DNA from: Clostridia bacterium
GTDB lineage: Bacteria; Bacillota; Clostridia; Acetivibrionales; DSM-2933
Reading direction: 5' to 3'
Length of the DNA: 64,000 nt
NCBI GenBank assembly: GCA_026418275.1
Contig: JAOABQ010000095.1
Coordinates: forward strand, 1-64,000
Under the pieces are notes generated by a model. That model saw only the letters and a list, made by a program, of their open reading frames with translations, did no database searches and was not told where the DNA came from. Numbering within the stretch: position 1 is the first letter of the stretch; each line of letters starts with the position of its first letter. This document shows, piece after piece, positions 29,647 through 38,251 of this stretch. A program made the translations under genes and the position numbers.

Positions 29647-31902
29647 ATGAGTAGATTGATTTCCTTTGCATTGGTATTTAGTTTGATTTGTACAGTATTA
29701 CTGCTTGGTGCATCTACCGGGACATATGCGCAAGCCGACCTTACATGGACAAAAGTCACCCCTGAAATATTCAACTATAATGGAATCACCTACGGAAAGG
29801 GTTTATATGTGGTAGTCGGAGATAAGGGCTGCATCATGACCTCTACTGATGCCTTGTACTGGACGAAAAGGACTTCAGGAACATTAAGTAATCTAAACAA
29901 AGTTCTCTGGAATGGAAACATCTTTGTGGCAGTTGGGGAAAATGCAACCATTTTGTCATCCAGTGACGGCTTGATATGGACCGTTAGATCTTGCGGAGAA
30001 ATTTCACAAAACAGTATCTTAGAAGACATTGCGTGGAATGGAAAAACATTTGCTGCAGTAGGGTATTATACGACGGAAGTTATAACCTCGCCTGACGGCA
30101 TAATATGGACCGTATCAGCAGAGAACCAGTTTAGAACCATCGCATGGAACGGAAAATTATTTGCTGCTGCAAAGGATAGTGAAATCTATACATCTACCGA
30201 TGCAATTTCATGGACCAGACAGCTAAATACCCCCTTGACTCTATCCCTTAACCGTATCCGATACATGGGTAATACGTTTGTTGGTATTGGCGGCTTCGGT
30301 TCAATTGTTACTTCACAGGATGGCCTCAACTGGACCATTCAAAAATATCAACCTGCCTATGTTGATGATAGTCCTTCCTTAAACTGTCTTGCCTGCAGCG
30401 AAAACACCTATGTGTTAGTAGGAAAGGAGGTTTACGTTTCTACCGATTGTACGAATTGGAGTACAAGACTTCTAGAAAATTCAAGGAATCTATATGATAT
30501 TGTATGGGCTAACAACTTATTCGTTGCCGTGGGATATGGAGGGAAAATCTGTATTTCGGAGGATGGAGACGTTTGGAAGGATTACACAAAATGGCCTGCA
30601 GAAGGTTTCACAAGTATCGTTTGGGACGGCTCTAAATATTTAACCTTGAGTACCGGTGGAAGTGCTCTTATTTCACAAGACGGTATAAACTGGAAATGGA
30701 AGAAAACCAATCTATACAACAACGAACTGGTGAGAATCATCTGGGATGGCAAAAAATATGTAGCCGCAGGCGTCCATAGAAATCTTAATAAGGCTACTGG
30801 AATCATTTGTACCTCTGCTGACGGAATCTTTTGGAGTACTTCATGGGGTACATCCTATCCTGGACCAAACAATGTCCTTCACGATCTGGCATACAACGGC
30901 AATATGTTTGTCGCTGTCGGAGATGCAGGTACGATGGTTACTTCCCTTGATGGAGTAACATGGACTCTTAAACCTCCAGATACAAGCGAAGAGATCAATG
31001 CCATTACCTGGAATGGTGAAGAATTTGTCGCAGCAGGGCATTCTTATTTAGCAACATCCCCTGACGGTATAAACTGGACAAAGAACGAAATGCCCAAAAT
31101 AACAGGCATCAGAAGCCTTTCAGGAAATCAAAACATGCTTGTAGCCTGTATAAACTACTATAGTATTTTCACCTCTCAAGATGGACTTACCTGGGACCAT
31201 GCAAATGTAGAAATAACCGGTTTAATTGGAAAGAGTATATGGACAGGTAAAGAATTTATTGTAATAGCCAATGATGGTGGTTTCTATACCTCAACTGACG
31301 GAAACTACTGGACAAAAAAAGATATAGGAATCAACGAAAGCATCAACGATATGGCCTGGAATGGAAAACAGTATATCGGCGTAGGAAGTAATGGTTTATT
31401 GGTAAGAGGTGATTCATCCACACCCTCTCACAAGGTTTCGGGTTTTATCGCACCTGACCTTATCTATTCCGATAGTGCGGCAGCCCTGGTAAAAGGTCAG
31501 TTCAAAGTGGAGGTCGAAGGTATACAGAAGACCGCCTACACGGATGCCAACGGTTATTTTGAGATTAGCGGCCTGGAGCAAAATACTGGGGGGTACACAT
31601 TAAAGATAAGCAAGCCCAATTATTTAGCCCGATATATAAAAGATCTGTCCGTAGTTTCCGACACTTCCATATCCACGGCTGAAGCTCCTTTACGCATGTG
31701 GGCAGGCGATATGGAAATCGAGGGAGTACAAGATAATGCCATCAATATGACAGATATTTTACAGTTAATCTTGTATTTTAACAGCGCAAAGGGTGATGGA
31801 AAATACCTGGATTCCGCTGATTTTAATAAGGATAATGCTATCAATATGCAGGATATCCTTATTATCATCGACCATTTCAATAAGACACCTGTAAATTATT
31901 AG
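29647..31902 (+). CDS. Secreted Asp-box beta-propeller protein with C-terminal X-module and dockerin
   Basis: This 751-residue protein has a signal peptide (about 1-28, ending TGTYAQA) and about 13-14 repeats of some 45 residues with the core FVAVG...G.I..S.DG..WT, which is an Asp-box (BNR-like) propeller pattern and could build two seven-bladed propellers. From about residue 594 an X-module is followed by a two-repeat dockerin (about 685-751; QDNAINMTDIL and KDNAINMQDIL). No catalytic residues can be assigned, so it may be a binding or lyase/hydrolase scaffold. Docking to a type II cohesin is inferred from the X-dockerin. Confidence 0.85.
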   Translation: MSRLISFALVFSLICTVLLLGASTGTYAQADLTWTKVTPEIFNYNGITYGKGLYVVVGDKGCIMTSTDALYWTKRTSGTLSNLNKVLWNGNIFVAVGENATILSSSDGLIWTVRSCGEISQNSILEDIAWNGKTFAAVGYYTTEVITSPDGIIWTVSAENQFRTIAWNGKLFAAAKDSEIYTSTDAISWTRQLNTPLTLSLNRIRYMGNTFVGIGGFGSIVTSQDGLNWTIQKYQPAYVDDSPSLNCLACSENTYVLVGKEVYVSTDCTNWSTRLLENSRNLYDIVWANNLFVAVGYGGKICISEDGDVWKDYTKWPAEGFTSIVWDGSKYLTLSTGGSALISQDGINWKWKKTNLYNNELVRIIWDGKKYVAAGVHRNLNKATGIICTSADGIFWSTSWGTSYPGPNNVLHDLAYNGNMFVAVGDAGTMVTSLDGVTWTLKPPDTSEEINAITWNGEEFVAAGHSYLATSPDGINWTKNEMPKITGIRSLSGNQNMLVACINYYSIFTSQDGLTWDHANVEITGLIGKSIWTGKEFIVIANDGGFYTSTDGNYWTKKDIGINESINDMAWNGKQYIGVGSNGLLVRGDSSTPSHKVSGFIAPDLIYSDSAAALVKGQFKVEVEGIQKTAYTDANGYFEISGLEQNTGGYTLKISKPNYLARYIKDLSVVSDTSISTAEAPLRMWAGDMEIEGVQDNAINMTDILQLILYFNSAKGDGKYLDSADFNKDNAINMQDILIIIDHFNKTPVNY

Positions 31903-31911
31903 TATTACAAA

Positions 31912-31957
31912 TCAAAAAAGGAGTCGTCATGTGAAATTCGGACGGCTCCCTTCTTTT
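31912..31957. terminator. Bidirectional terminator between propeller gene and dnaX
   Basis: GGAGTCGTC (31920-31928) pairs with GACGGCTCC (31941-31949), flanked by AAAAAA and TTCTTTT. It separates two convergent genes. Confidence 0.85.
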
Positions 31958-31970
31958 ATTTTCACACCCC

Positions 31971-33614
31971 TTATTCATCAATGATATTCAGGGGTGTATT
32001 GAGCCTTTTAGCAATATCCTGTGCCTTTTCCAACAGTTCATCCTTCTCCGCCGCTTTGCCACCTACTGCACCATCTTCAAAACTATCCTCATCCAGACAT
32101 TTAAATTTTACCTCTCTGCCCAAAACACGGCTTGCGGCAGATTCCAACGCCTCCATGTTTTCAATCTTGCATACCATCATTTTATTAAAGCTGCTACCGC
32201 CTTTAAATATGATCCCTATGAATTTATGGTCCAACTGAACTGCTTTTGCATCCATCAAACTGGTATACAGCGCCATTCTGCCATTGCCCTTCAGGTCATT
32301 TAAGACCTCTGCCCACTGCTCAATGCTTTTCACATTGGCTAAATTGGATTTCCCCTTCTTCTCCTTATGCGGTGCCTGATCCTCCTGGCTTGAGGGAGTC
32401 TCTTTTTTAGGCAAAGTCTCTTTCTTTGCCGTATGGTTTACATCTTGCTTTACCGCAAATTCTCCACTACTGATTTTCCTTTCCAACTCGGCCAATCTCG
32501 CAAGAATTCCTTCAAAGCTCACATTTGCTTCGGATTCACAAATCTTAACAAGAACCATTTCCAGCAGGACTCTTGGGTGTGTAGCCCACTTTAAACTGCT
32601 TTCAATGGCTGAAAGTTCTTTTATGATGCTCATTATACTTTCCTGGCTAAACCTGCCTCCCAGTTCTTTCATCAGCTCTATGGTCTCTTTTGAGGCTTCA
32701 ATAATTTCCTCAGGCTTTAGGGATATTTTGCAGATGAGCAGGTTTCTATAGTACAACACCATATCGGATACAAACTGGGTGATATCCTTACCGTCCATTA
32801 CAAGCATATCCACCATCTTTAAAATTCTGCCGATATCATTATCAGCTATGGCCGAAACCATATCGGATATAAAAGTATCCTTTACAATTCCCACTACCGA
32901 AAGGACATCCTCATAGGAAATCTCATCTTTTCCTGTAGCTATGCACTGGTCCAAAATACTGATGGCATCCCTGAGGGCTCCATCGGATAACCTTGCAATA
33001 AGCCTTGCAGCCTCCTGACTCAGTACCACCCCGTTTGATCCTGAAATCATATCAAGCCTTTTTGCAATGCTGTCTACCGTAATCCGTCTGAAGTCAAACC
33101 GCTGGCAGCGGGAAAGAATGGTAGGAGGCAGCTTGTGGGGTTCTGTTGTCGCAAGGATAAAAACAACATGCGGCGGCGGCTCTTCAAGGGTTTTCAGTAA
33201 AGCATTGAATGCACCGCTGGATAACATATGAACTTCATCAATAATATAGACTTTAAACTTTGCTCTGGATGGTGCATAGACTACCTCGTCCCGAATTTCC
33301 CGGACATTGTCAACACTATTGTTGGAAGCCGCATCTATTTCTATTACGTCCAAAATACTTCCGGATAAGATATCCCTGCAAACCTCGCATTGATTGCATG
33401 GATCTCCGTCATTGGGGTTTAAACAGTTAATCGCCCTGGAAAAAATATGGGCTGTGGTTGTTTTTCCCGTTCCCCTGGTTCCGCAAAAAAGGTAAGCATG
33501 GGCAATTCTTTCACTGGTAACACTATTTTTAAGTGTACGTACAACATGTTCCTGTTCAACAACATCCTCAAATAAAGCGGGTCTCCATTTTCTATAAAGT
33601 GCAATATACGCCAT
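31971..33614 (-). CDS. dnaX: DNA polymerase III subunit gamma/tau
   Basis: This 547-residue protein is the clamp-loader motor of the replisome. It shows the Walker A loop GTRGTGKTT near residues 46-54, a four-Cys zinc module (CLNPNDGDPCNQCEVC), the DEVH box (IIDEVHMLSSGAFNALLKTLEEPP) and the sensor region. The C-terminal tau part after about 370 is variable and charged. The gene is separated from ybaB-recR by a 9-kb segment of opposite and like-strand secretion genes. Repeat copy B lies directly upstream. Confidence 0.97.
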   Translation of the reverse strand: MAYIALYRKWRPALFEDVVEQEHVVRTLKNSVTSERIAHAYLFCGTRGTGKTTTAHIFSRAINCLNPNDGDPCNQCEVCRDILSGSILDVIEIDAASNNSVDNVREIRDEVVYAPSRAKFKVYIIDEVHMLSSGAFNALLKTLEEPPPHVVFILATTEPHKLPPTILSRCQRFDFRRITVDSIAKRLDMISGSNGVVLSQEAARLIARLSDGALRDAISILDQCIATGKDEISYEDVLSVVGIVKDTFISDMVSAIADNDIGRILKMVDMLVMDGKDITQFVSDMVLYYRNLLICKISLKPEEIIEASKETIELMKELGGRFSQESIMSIIKELSAIESSLKWATHPRVLLEMVLVKICESEANVSFEGILARLAELERKISSGEFAVKQDVNHTAKKETLPKKETPSSQEDQAPHKEKKGKSNLANVKSIEQWAEVLNDLKGNGRMALYTSLMDAKAVQLDHKFIGIIFKGGSSFNKMMVCKIENMEALESAASRVLGREVKFKCLDEDSFEDGAVGGKAAEKDELLEKAQDIAKRLNTPLNIIDE

Positions 33615-33628
33615 AAACCCTCCTGATC

Positions 33629-33743
33629 TATATTGAACGCGATAAAAGATTTACACCGCGCTTCAATTTCCTTAATTTAATATCGCAAAAAATTTAATAT
33701 CGCAAAAATCCAATTTTATCCATACAATGTCGTATTCACAATG
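33629..33743 (+). repeat. Dispersed two-hairpin repeat, copy B
   Basis: This copy keeps TTGAACGCGAT pairing with a CGCG-TTCAA arm. The AATTTAATATCGCAAAA segment is duplicated in tandem, which lengthens the copy. It starts 15 bases upstream of the dnaX start codon. The remainder of the gap to 33900 holds nothing I recognise. Confidence 0.75.
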
Positions 33744-33900
33744 ATTTAAAAAAGTAGTCGCAAGTCATTTATATTATCATAGCATAATTCTTTCAACGCA
33801 TCAAAATAAATAGACCTTAATGGTGTAATGATCACAAATTTTCAATATGATTTTACTGTATTGATGGATTTATGGAATATATTTCATTAAAAATGCGTGC

Positions 33901-33949
33901 AAAAAAGTACAGGTACCCCTCTCCCCAGTTGAGCACCTGCACTTTAAAA
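33901..33949 (-). terminator. Terminator of the HD-GYP gene
   Basis: On the minus strand AAAGTGCAGGT pairs with ACCTGTACTTT and is followed by TTTGC; a GC-rich loop separates the arms. Confidence 0.75.
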
Positions 33950-33978
33950 GCAAATTCGATGCATGTAAATTATCCGGT

Positions 33979-35919
33979 TTATATTAAAAAATCTTTTGCA
34001 TAATCAATGGCATGGAACAAAGCATCAATGACCTTTGGATTAAACTGTGTTTCTTTGTTTACAAATAATTCGTTTAATGCCTCCTCTCTACTCATTGCCT
34101 TTCTATACGAACGGTTTGAAGTCATTGCATCGTAAGCGTCTGCTACTGCAATTATTTGAGCCTCTATCGTTATATCCTCCCCTATCAATCCAAAAGGGTA
34201 TCCCTTCCCATCATACCTTTCATGATGGTAGGCAATTGCCTTTAATGTCCTATCCGAAAAACCTACAGAGTGAAGTATTTTATTGCTAATGGCAGGATGC
34301 TGTTTAATTTCTTCATACTCATCCTTTGTAAGCTTATCCGCTTTTAATAAAATACTGTCGCTAATACCGATTTTACCGATATCGTGTAAGATACCCGCAA
34401 CTTTAATATCTTCTATTTGTTCCTTTGCCAATCCCATTTTCTTTGCAATTTTAACCGCGTATTTGGATACTCTTTGGGAATGCCCCTCTGTATATTTATC
34501 CTTGGCTTCTATTGCAGCAATCAATACATCAATGGTCTTAATAAAATATTTTCTCGTGCTTTCATAAAGCAGTGCGTTCTCAATCGCAACCGCCGCATTA
34601 TTGGCAATAGATGAGATTAAGTTCACCTCCCTTCGTTTGAAATAGTATGAAGATCCCACAATTAAAACACCCATTTTTTTATTTGCACAATTAATTGGTA
34701 CCGATAATAATTCTACTACTTTGCCCCCCTCAAGCTTTGTCCTGTTTATTTCATCTATTACCGAATCTTTGGATAATTCCTTGATCCTTAATATTTCACT
34801 CTTCCCTATCACCTTTTCCAGAATATCTTTTTTCAGTGTACTGCTTTCAAAATTCAATGGGCAATCGGAGTCTTGAAAATGAACACCTGAAAACGCTTTC
34901 ACATTAAGCCCGTCTTTATCCGCCAGTCCAAGCAAGCAAAGCGGATATTTCAGTCTTCCGCTCACTTCATTGGTAATCAAATTGAAAAGTTCATTGAGAT
35001 CCAAGGTCGATGTAAGAGACCGGCTCACAGAGTTGATAATCGCGAGGTCATTATTGCTCTGGATGATTTCTTCTTCCATCCTTCTTTTCCTTGTGATGTC
35101 CCTGACCGTGGCTTGAAGCCCCATGTTTACGCCATTAAAAATATAATTTGTAAAGATGGCTTCGGTTATAATAACCGAACCATCCTTTTTCGCAAGTGAA
35201 AGCCTTATGGATACCGATTTTTGGCTTAGCAATTTCTGCGCAATCCTTTGAACAGGCATTGTCATCTTTTTTGTATCCACCAGATCCATTATGTTCTTTC
35301 CGGTTAAGTAGAGTTTATCATAGCCAAACATATCCGTGCAGGCATCGTTTACAAAGGTTATATTCCCCTCATCGTCGATCACTAATATTACATCCGGAAT
35401 ATTATTAATCAGTGAATGAAACTTCTTCTCGGTCTCATCCAACTGTTCATAGGTAGCATCCAACTCCATCGATACCTTCTGAAGCTTAAACTTGCGGCTG
35501 TAAAGTTCTGATGCCTGTACCTTGATTTTCTCAATACTTTGTTCAAGGTTGTCCGCCATATCATTAAATGTACATGCAATTTCAGAGATTTCATCACTAC
35601 CGGCAAGATTCAGCCTGTATGAAAAAAAGCCGTTTCTTATAGCATGAACCCCTTCTTTAATTTTTTGAAAAGGAATAAGAAAATTTTTGCGAAAAAAGAC
35701 ATAGAATATCGCCATACAAACAATCAATGCCAATAATATAAATAATTCTATCTTAAGCAACTGAATATATTCATCAAGGACAATTGAACTTTCCCGAGAC
35801 TTTCCTGAAAGCTTTGTTATGAAAAACAGATTAAACGCTACAATGGAAAACGGAATCATCACAGCCAAACTTAAGAGAATTACCAGACGTGCCTTTACTG
35901 ATATTTTAGGCAAAAACAT
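33979..35919 (-). CDS. HAMP-PAS-GAF-HD-GYP protein, probable cyclic-di-GMP phosphodiesterase
   Basis: This 646-residue protein has two membrane helices near the N-terminus with a short outer loop, a HAMP linker (FQKIKEGVHAIRNGFF), a PAS domain (INNIPDVILVIDDEGNITFVN), a GAF domain and a C-terminal HD-GYP domain. HD-GYP marks are HSQRVSKYA, AGILHDIGKIGI, HHERYDGKGYP and ADAYDAMTSNRSYR, all intact, so it should degrade c-di-GMP. I chose the ATG at 35919 (AAGGA upstream); the ATG at 35946 lacks a site. It is divergent from the flagellin, which fits a motility link. Confidence 0.92.
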   Translation of the reverse strand: MFLPKISVKARLVILLSLAVMIPFSIVAFNLFFITKLSGKSRESSIVLDEYIQLLKIELFILLALIVCMAIFYVFFRKNFLIPFQKIKEGVHAIRNGFFSYRLNLAGSDEISEIACTFNDMADNLEQSIEKIKVQASELYSRKFKLQKVSMELDATYEQLDETEKKFHSLINNIPDVILVIDDEGNITFVNDACTDMFGYDKLYLTGKNIMDLVDTKKMTMPVQRIAQKLLSQKSVSIRLSLAKKDGSVIITEAIFTNYIFNGVNMGLQATVRDITRKRRMEEEIIQSNNDLAIINSVSRSLTSTLDLNELFNLITNEVSGRLKYPLCLLGLADKDGLNVKAFSGVHFQDSDCPLNFESSTLKKDILEKVIGKSEILRIKELSKDSVIDEINRTKLEGGKVVELLSVPINCANKKMGVLIVGSSYYFKRREVNLISSIANNAAVAIENALLYESTRKYFIKTIDVLIAAIEAKDKYTEGHSQRVSKYAVKIAKKMGLAKEQIEDIKVAGILHDIGKIGISDSILLKADKLTKDEYEEIKQHPAISNKILHSVGFSDRTLKAIAYHHERYDGKGYPFGLIGEDITIEAQIIAVADAYDAMTSNRSYRKAMSREEALNELFVNKETQFNPKVIDALFHAIDYAKDFLI

Positions 35920-36292
35920 CACCACACATTCCTTAGAAAATATCATAACTATACAATTTATTTTCTATATGATAACCAAAGATAAATTGGTGGTTTCAAA
36001 TAAAAATAGGAACAAAATTCAGTTACCGGTCCGCTAAATTGTGGATTTATCCAATATATTTAAATTTATGGATGTTTTTGGGAATATTATGTTATTTGTT
36101 AAGAATGTACCTTTACCATTGTCTCAAATGAAAAGCGTTTATATTATCATGATAATTAAATCCAAAGCTATTTTCAATTGCTTGGTTTGTCATTTACTGT
36201 ACATGCTTGGCTAAGTAAAATACCCGATTACAGCTTTATCCATCTCATCGAAATAATGGTTTTCTACTTATAATCTCCCCAAATATACCTGT
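35920..36292. other. Divergent region between HD-GYP gene and flagellin
   Basis: AT-rich region of about 370 bases without a gene. Apart from the flagellin promoter at its right end I see no conserved signal. Confidence 0.6.
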
Positions 36293-36319
36293 TAAAAAAA
36301 ACTAAACTATAACCGATAA
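36293..36319 (+). promoter_or_regulatory. Sigma-D (sigma-28)-type promoter of the flagellin
   Basis: TAAA at 36293-36296 and ACCGATAA at 36312-36319 are exactly 15 bases apart, fitting the flagellar promoter pattern. The predicted leader is about 45 bases. Confidence 0.8.
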
Positions 36320-36356
36320 AAATCATATGAGCCCTTCAAAAAATTCCTTTGACCGG

Positions 36357-36368
36357 AAGGAGGTGATC
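36357..36368 (+). promoter_or_regulatory. Full-length Shine-Dalgarno sequence of the flagellin
   Basis: AAGGAGGTGATC is complementary over 12 bases to the 16S rRNA 3' end (GATCACCTCCTT), two bases before the ATG. It points to very high translation, as expected of a filament protein, and fixes the start at 36371. Confidence 0.85.
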
Positions 36369-36370
36369 AC

Positions 36371-38056
36371 ATGAGAATTAATACCAACGTAAGTGCACTT
36401 AATACATGGAGGGCAATGAAAACAAACAGTTTCCAAAAAGAAAAAGCCATTGAAAAGCTTGCCACTGGCGTTAGAATCAATAAAGCCGGTGATGACGCTG
36501 CGGGTCTTGCAATATCCGAGAAGATGCGGGGACAAATTCGAGGATTGTCCAAAGCAAATCAAAATATTCAAGACGGTATCTCCTTAATTCAGACTGCCGA
36601 GGGAGCTTTGGGTGAAGTGCACAGCCTTCTTCAACGAGGACGGGAGCTTGCTGTCCAAGCCTCAAACGACACGCTTTCCTCTCAGGACCAAAATCAAGTT
36701 CAGACAGAGATAACGCAAATCCTTAATGAAATTGACAATATCTCACAAAATACACAGTTCAACACAAGGAAACTTTTGAATGCTGTGGGCTTTACACAGT
36801 CGGATATCGACAAAGTGGTTGCAGGCCTTCAAACAGGAGGCTGGCTGACACTTGCCGAAAGCAGAATAAATTCGGCCTATGGACTTGCCGGAGACGGCGC
36901 CACTCTTACCATAAAATTTGATCAGGGCTCACCAGGCGGCGTGTTGGCATATGTGAGCGGTACTGGGGGCGCAGGCGGTAAGCTCAATAACCTGGAACTT
37001 CATGTGGATCTCTCGGACTTTATCCCGGTCAATAGTGATCATGGAGGCTCTGCACCGATGTATAACGACCGGATTATTGCTCATGAAATGGTTCATGCCA
37101 TTATGGCCAGAAGTATGAACTTTACATCCCTTCCTACTTGGCTTAAAGAAGGCGCCGCAGAATTTATTCACGGTGCTGATGAAAGACTTAAAGGGGATAT
37201 TGCTATAGCAGGAAGTATCAACAACCTGGTGGATAATAACTCCATAAGCGGTGCGTGGGTTAGCGATAGTGCCCATTACTCCACAGCCTATGCAGCAACC
37301 CGCTTTTTACATAATGTAGGCATAACCAACGGAACGCAAGGCGTAAGAACGCTGATGGACCGGCTGGAAGCAGGCGACACTTTGGATGCCGCCATTAATC
37401 AGGCAACCAATGGCGTTTATACGTCCGAGGCCGCATTTGCGGCTGCTTTCCAGGGAGCTGCCGGTAAGGCATACATTGCTACCATGGATTTAAACAATGC
37501 AGATACCGGTGCCATTGGAGGAGCGGACGCAGACGGGGGTGCGCCGCTTACCGCGACCAGTGTTATCAATGAACCTACCGCCCATACAACCTGGACAGCC
37601 GATACATCTAACCCGAATTTAGATGTACTTTCCGGATTTGCAGATGCATGGGTATATGAAGTTGCTTCCACTCCCCTTGTATTTCAATTAGGTGCCAATG
37701 AGGGAGATACGCTTCAAGTGACTTTAACAGGTGCAACCAGTTCCGACTTAGGTATTTCCTCTGTAAATGTTACTACTGATGCACAAGGTGCTATAACCAG
37801 CTTTGATGCAGCAATTAACGAAGTTTCAACCAAGCGGTCAACTTTTGGTGCCCTACAAAACCGGTTGGAACACGCGTTTCAAGTTGCGGATATTTCAAAA
37901 GAAAATCTTTCCACCAGCGAATCAAGAATACGGGATACGGATATGGCCAGTGAAATGATGAAAAGCGTAAAGTTGGATATACTCAGCCAAGCAGCATCCG
38001 CGATGCTGGCGCAAGCCAACCAGGCACCCCAGGGAATTTTGAAGCTGGTAAGCTAA
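36371..38056 (+). CDS. Flagellin with inserted zinc-metalloprotease domain (flagellinolysin-like)
   Basis: This 561-residue protein keeps the flagellin ends: N-terminal D0/D1 (1-140, MRINTNVSAL, GDDAAGLAISEKMR, NIQDGISLIQTAEGAL) and C-terminal D1/D0 (about 475-561, ENLSTSESRIRDTDMA, QANQAPQGILKLVS). The usual variable domain is replaced by a metalloprotease-like part holding HEMVH (238-242) and, 18 residues on, LPTWLKEGAAEF whose Glu260 fits the third zinc ligand of gluzincins. M9 collagenases have a similar WxxEGxAEF block. Flagellinolysins in other clostridia use this layout to form proteolytic filaments; activity here is inferred. Confidence 0.93.
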   Translation: MRINTNVSALNTWRAMKTNSFQKEKAIEKLATGVRINKAGDDAAGLAISEKMRGQIRGLSKANQNIQDGISLIQTAEGALGEVHSLLQRGRELAVQASNDTLSSQDQNQVQTEITQILNEIDNISQNTQFNTRKLLNAVGFTQSDIDKVVAGLQTGGWLTLAESRINSAYGLAGDGATLTIKFDQGSPGGVLAYVSGTGGAGGKLNNLELHVDLSDFIPVNSDHGGSAPMYNDRIIAHEMVHAIMARSMNFTSLPTWLKEGAAEFIHGADERLKGDIAIAGSINNLVDNNSISGAWVSDSAHYSTAYAATRFLHNVGITNGTQGVRTLMDRLEAGDTLDAAINQATNGVYTSEAAFAAAFQGAAGKAYIATMDLNNADTGAIGGADADGGAPLTATSVINEPTAHTTWTADTSNPNLDVLSGFADAWVYEVASTPLVFQLGANEGDTLQVTLTGATSSDLGISSVNVTTDAQGAITSFDAAINEVSTKRSTFGALQNRLEHAFQVADISKENLSTSESRIRDTDMASEMMKSVKLDILSQAASAMLAQANQAPQGILKLVS

Positions 38057-38125
38057 TAATAAAAATTATACCAACCTGGCGCTTACGGCAGCTGCTTCTT
38101 AAGTGCAGCTGATCAATATCAAAGT

Positions 38126-38156
38126 ACAGTTAACGATGGTTGACTGTTCTTTTTTA
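38126..38156 (+). terminator. Terminator of the flagellin
   Basis: ACAGTTAAC (38126) pairs with GTTGACTGT (38139-38147) and is followed by TCTTTTTT. Confidence 0.8.
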
Positions 38157-38251
38157 TGCGTACAAATAAATATTTTTTATTCACCCAAAGTGTTGTAAAA
38201 TCCTAAAGGAGTGGTAAAATATAGGTGCTATTAAATATTACCGGGGTATTT

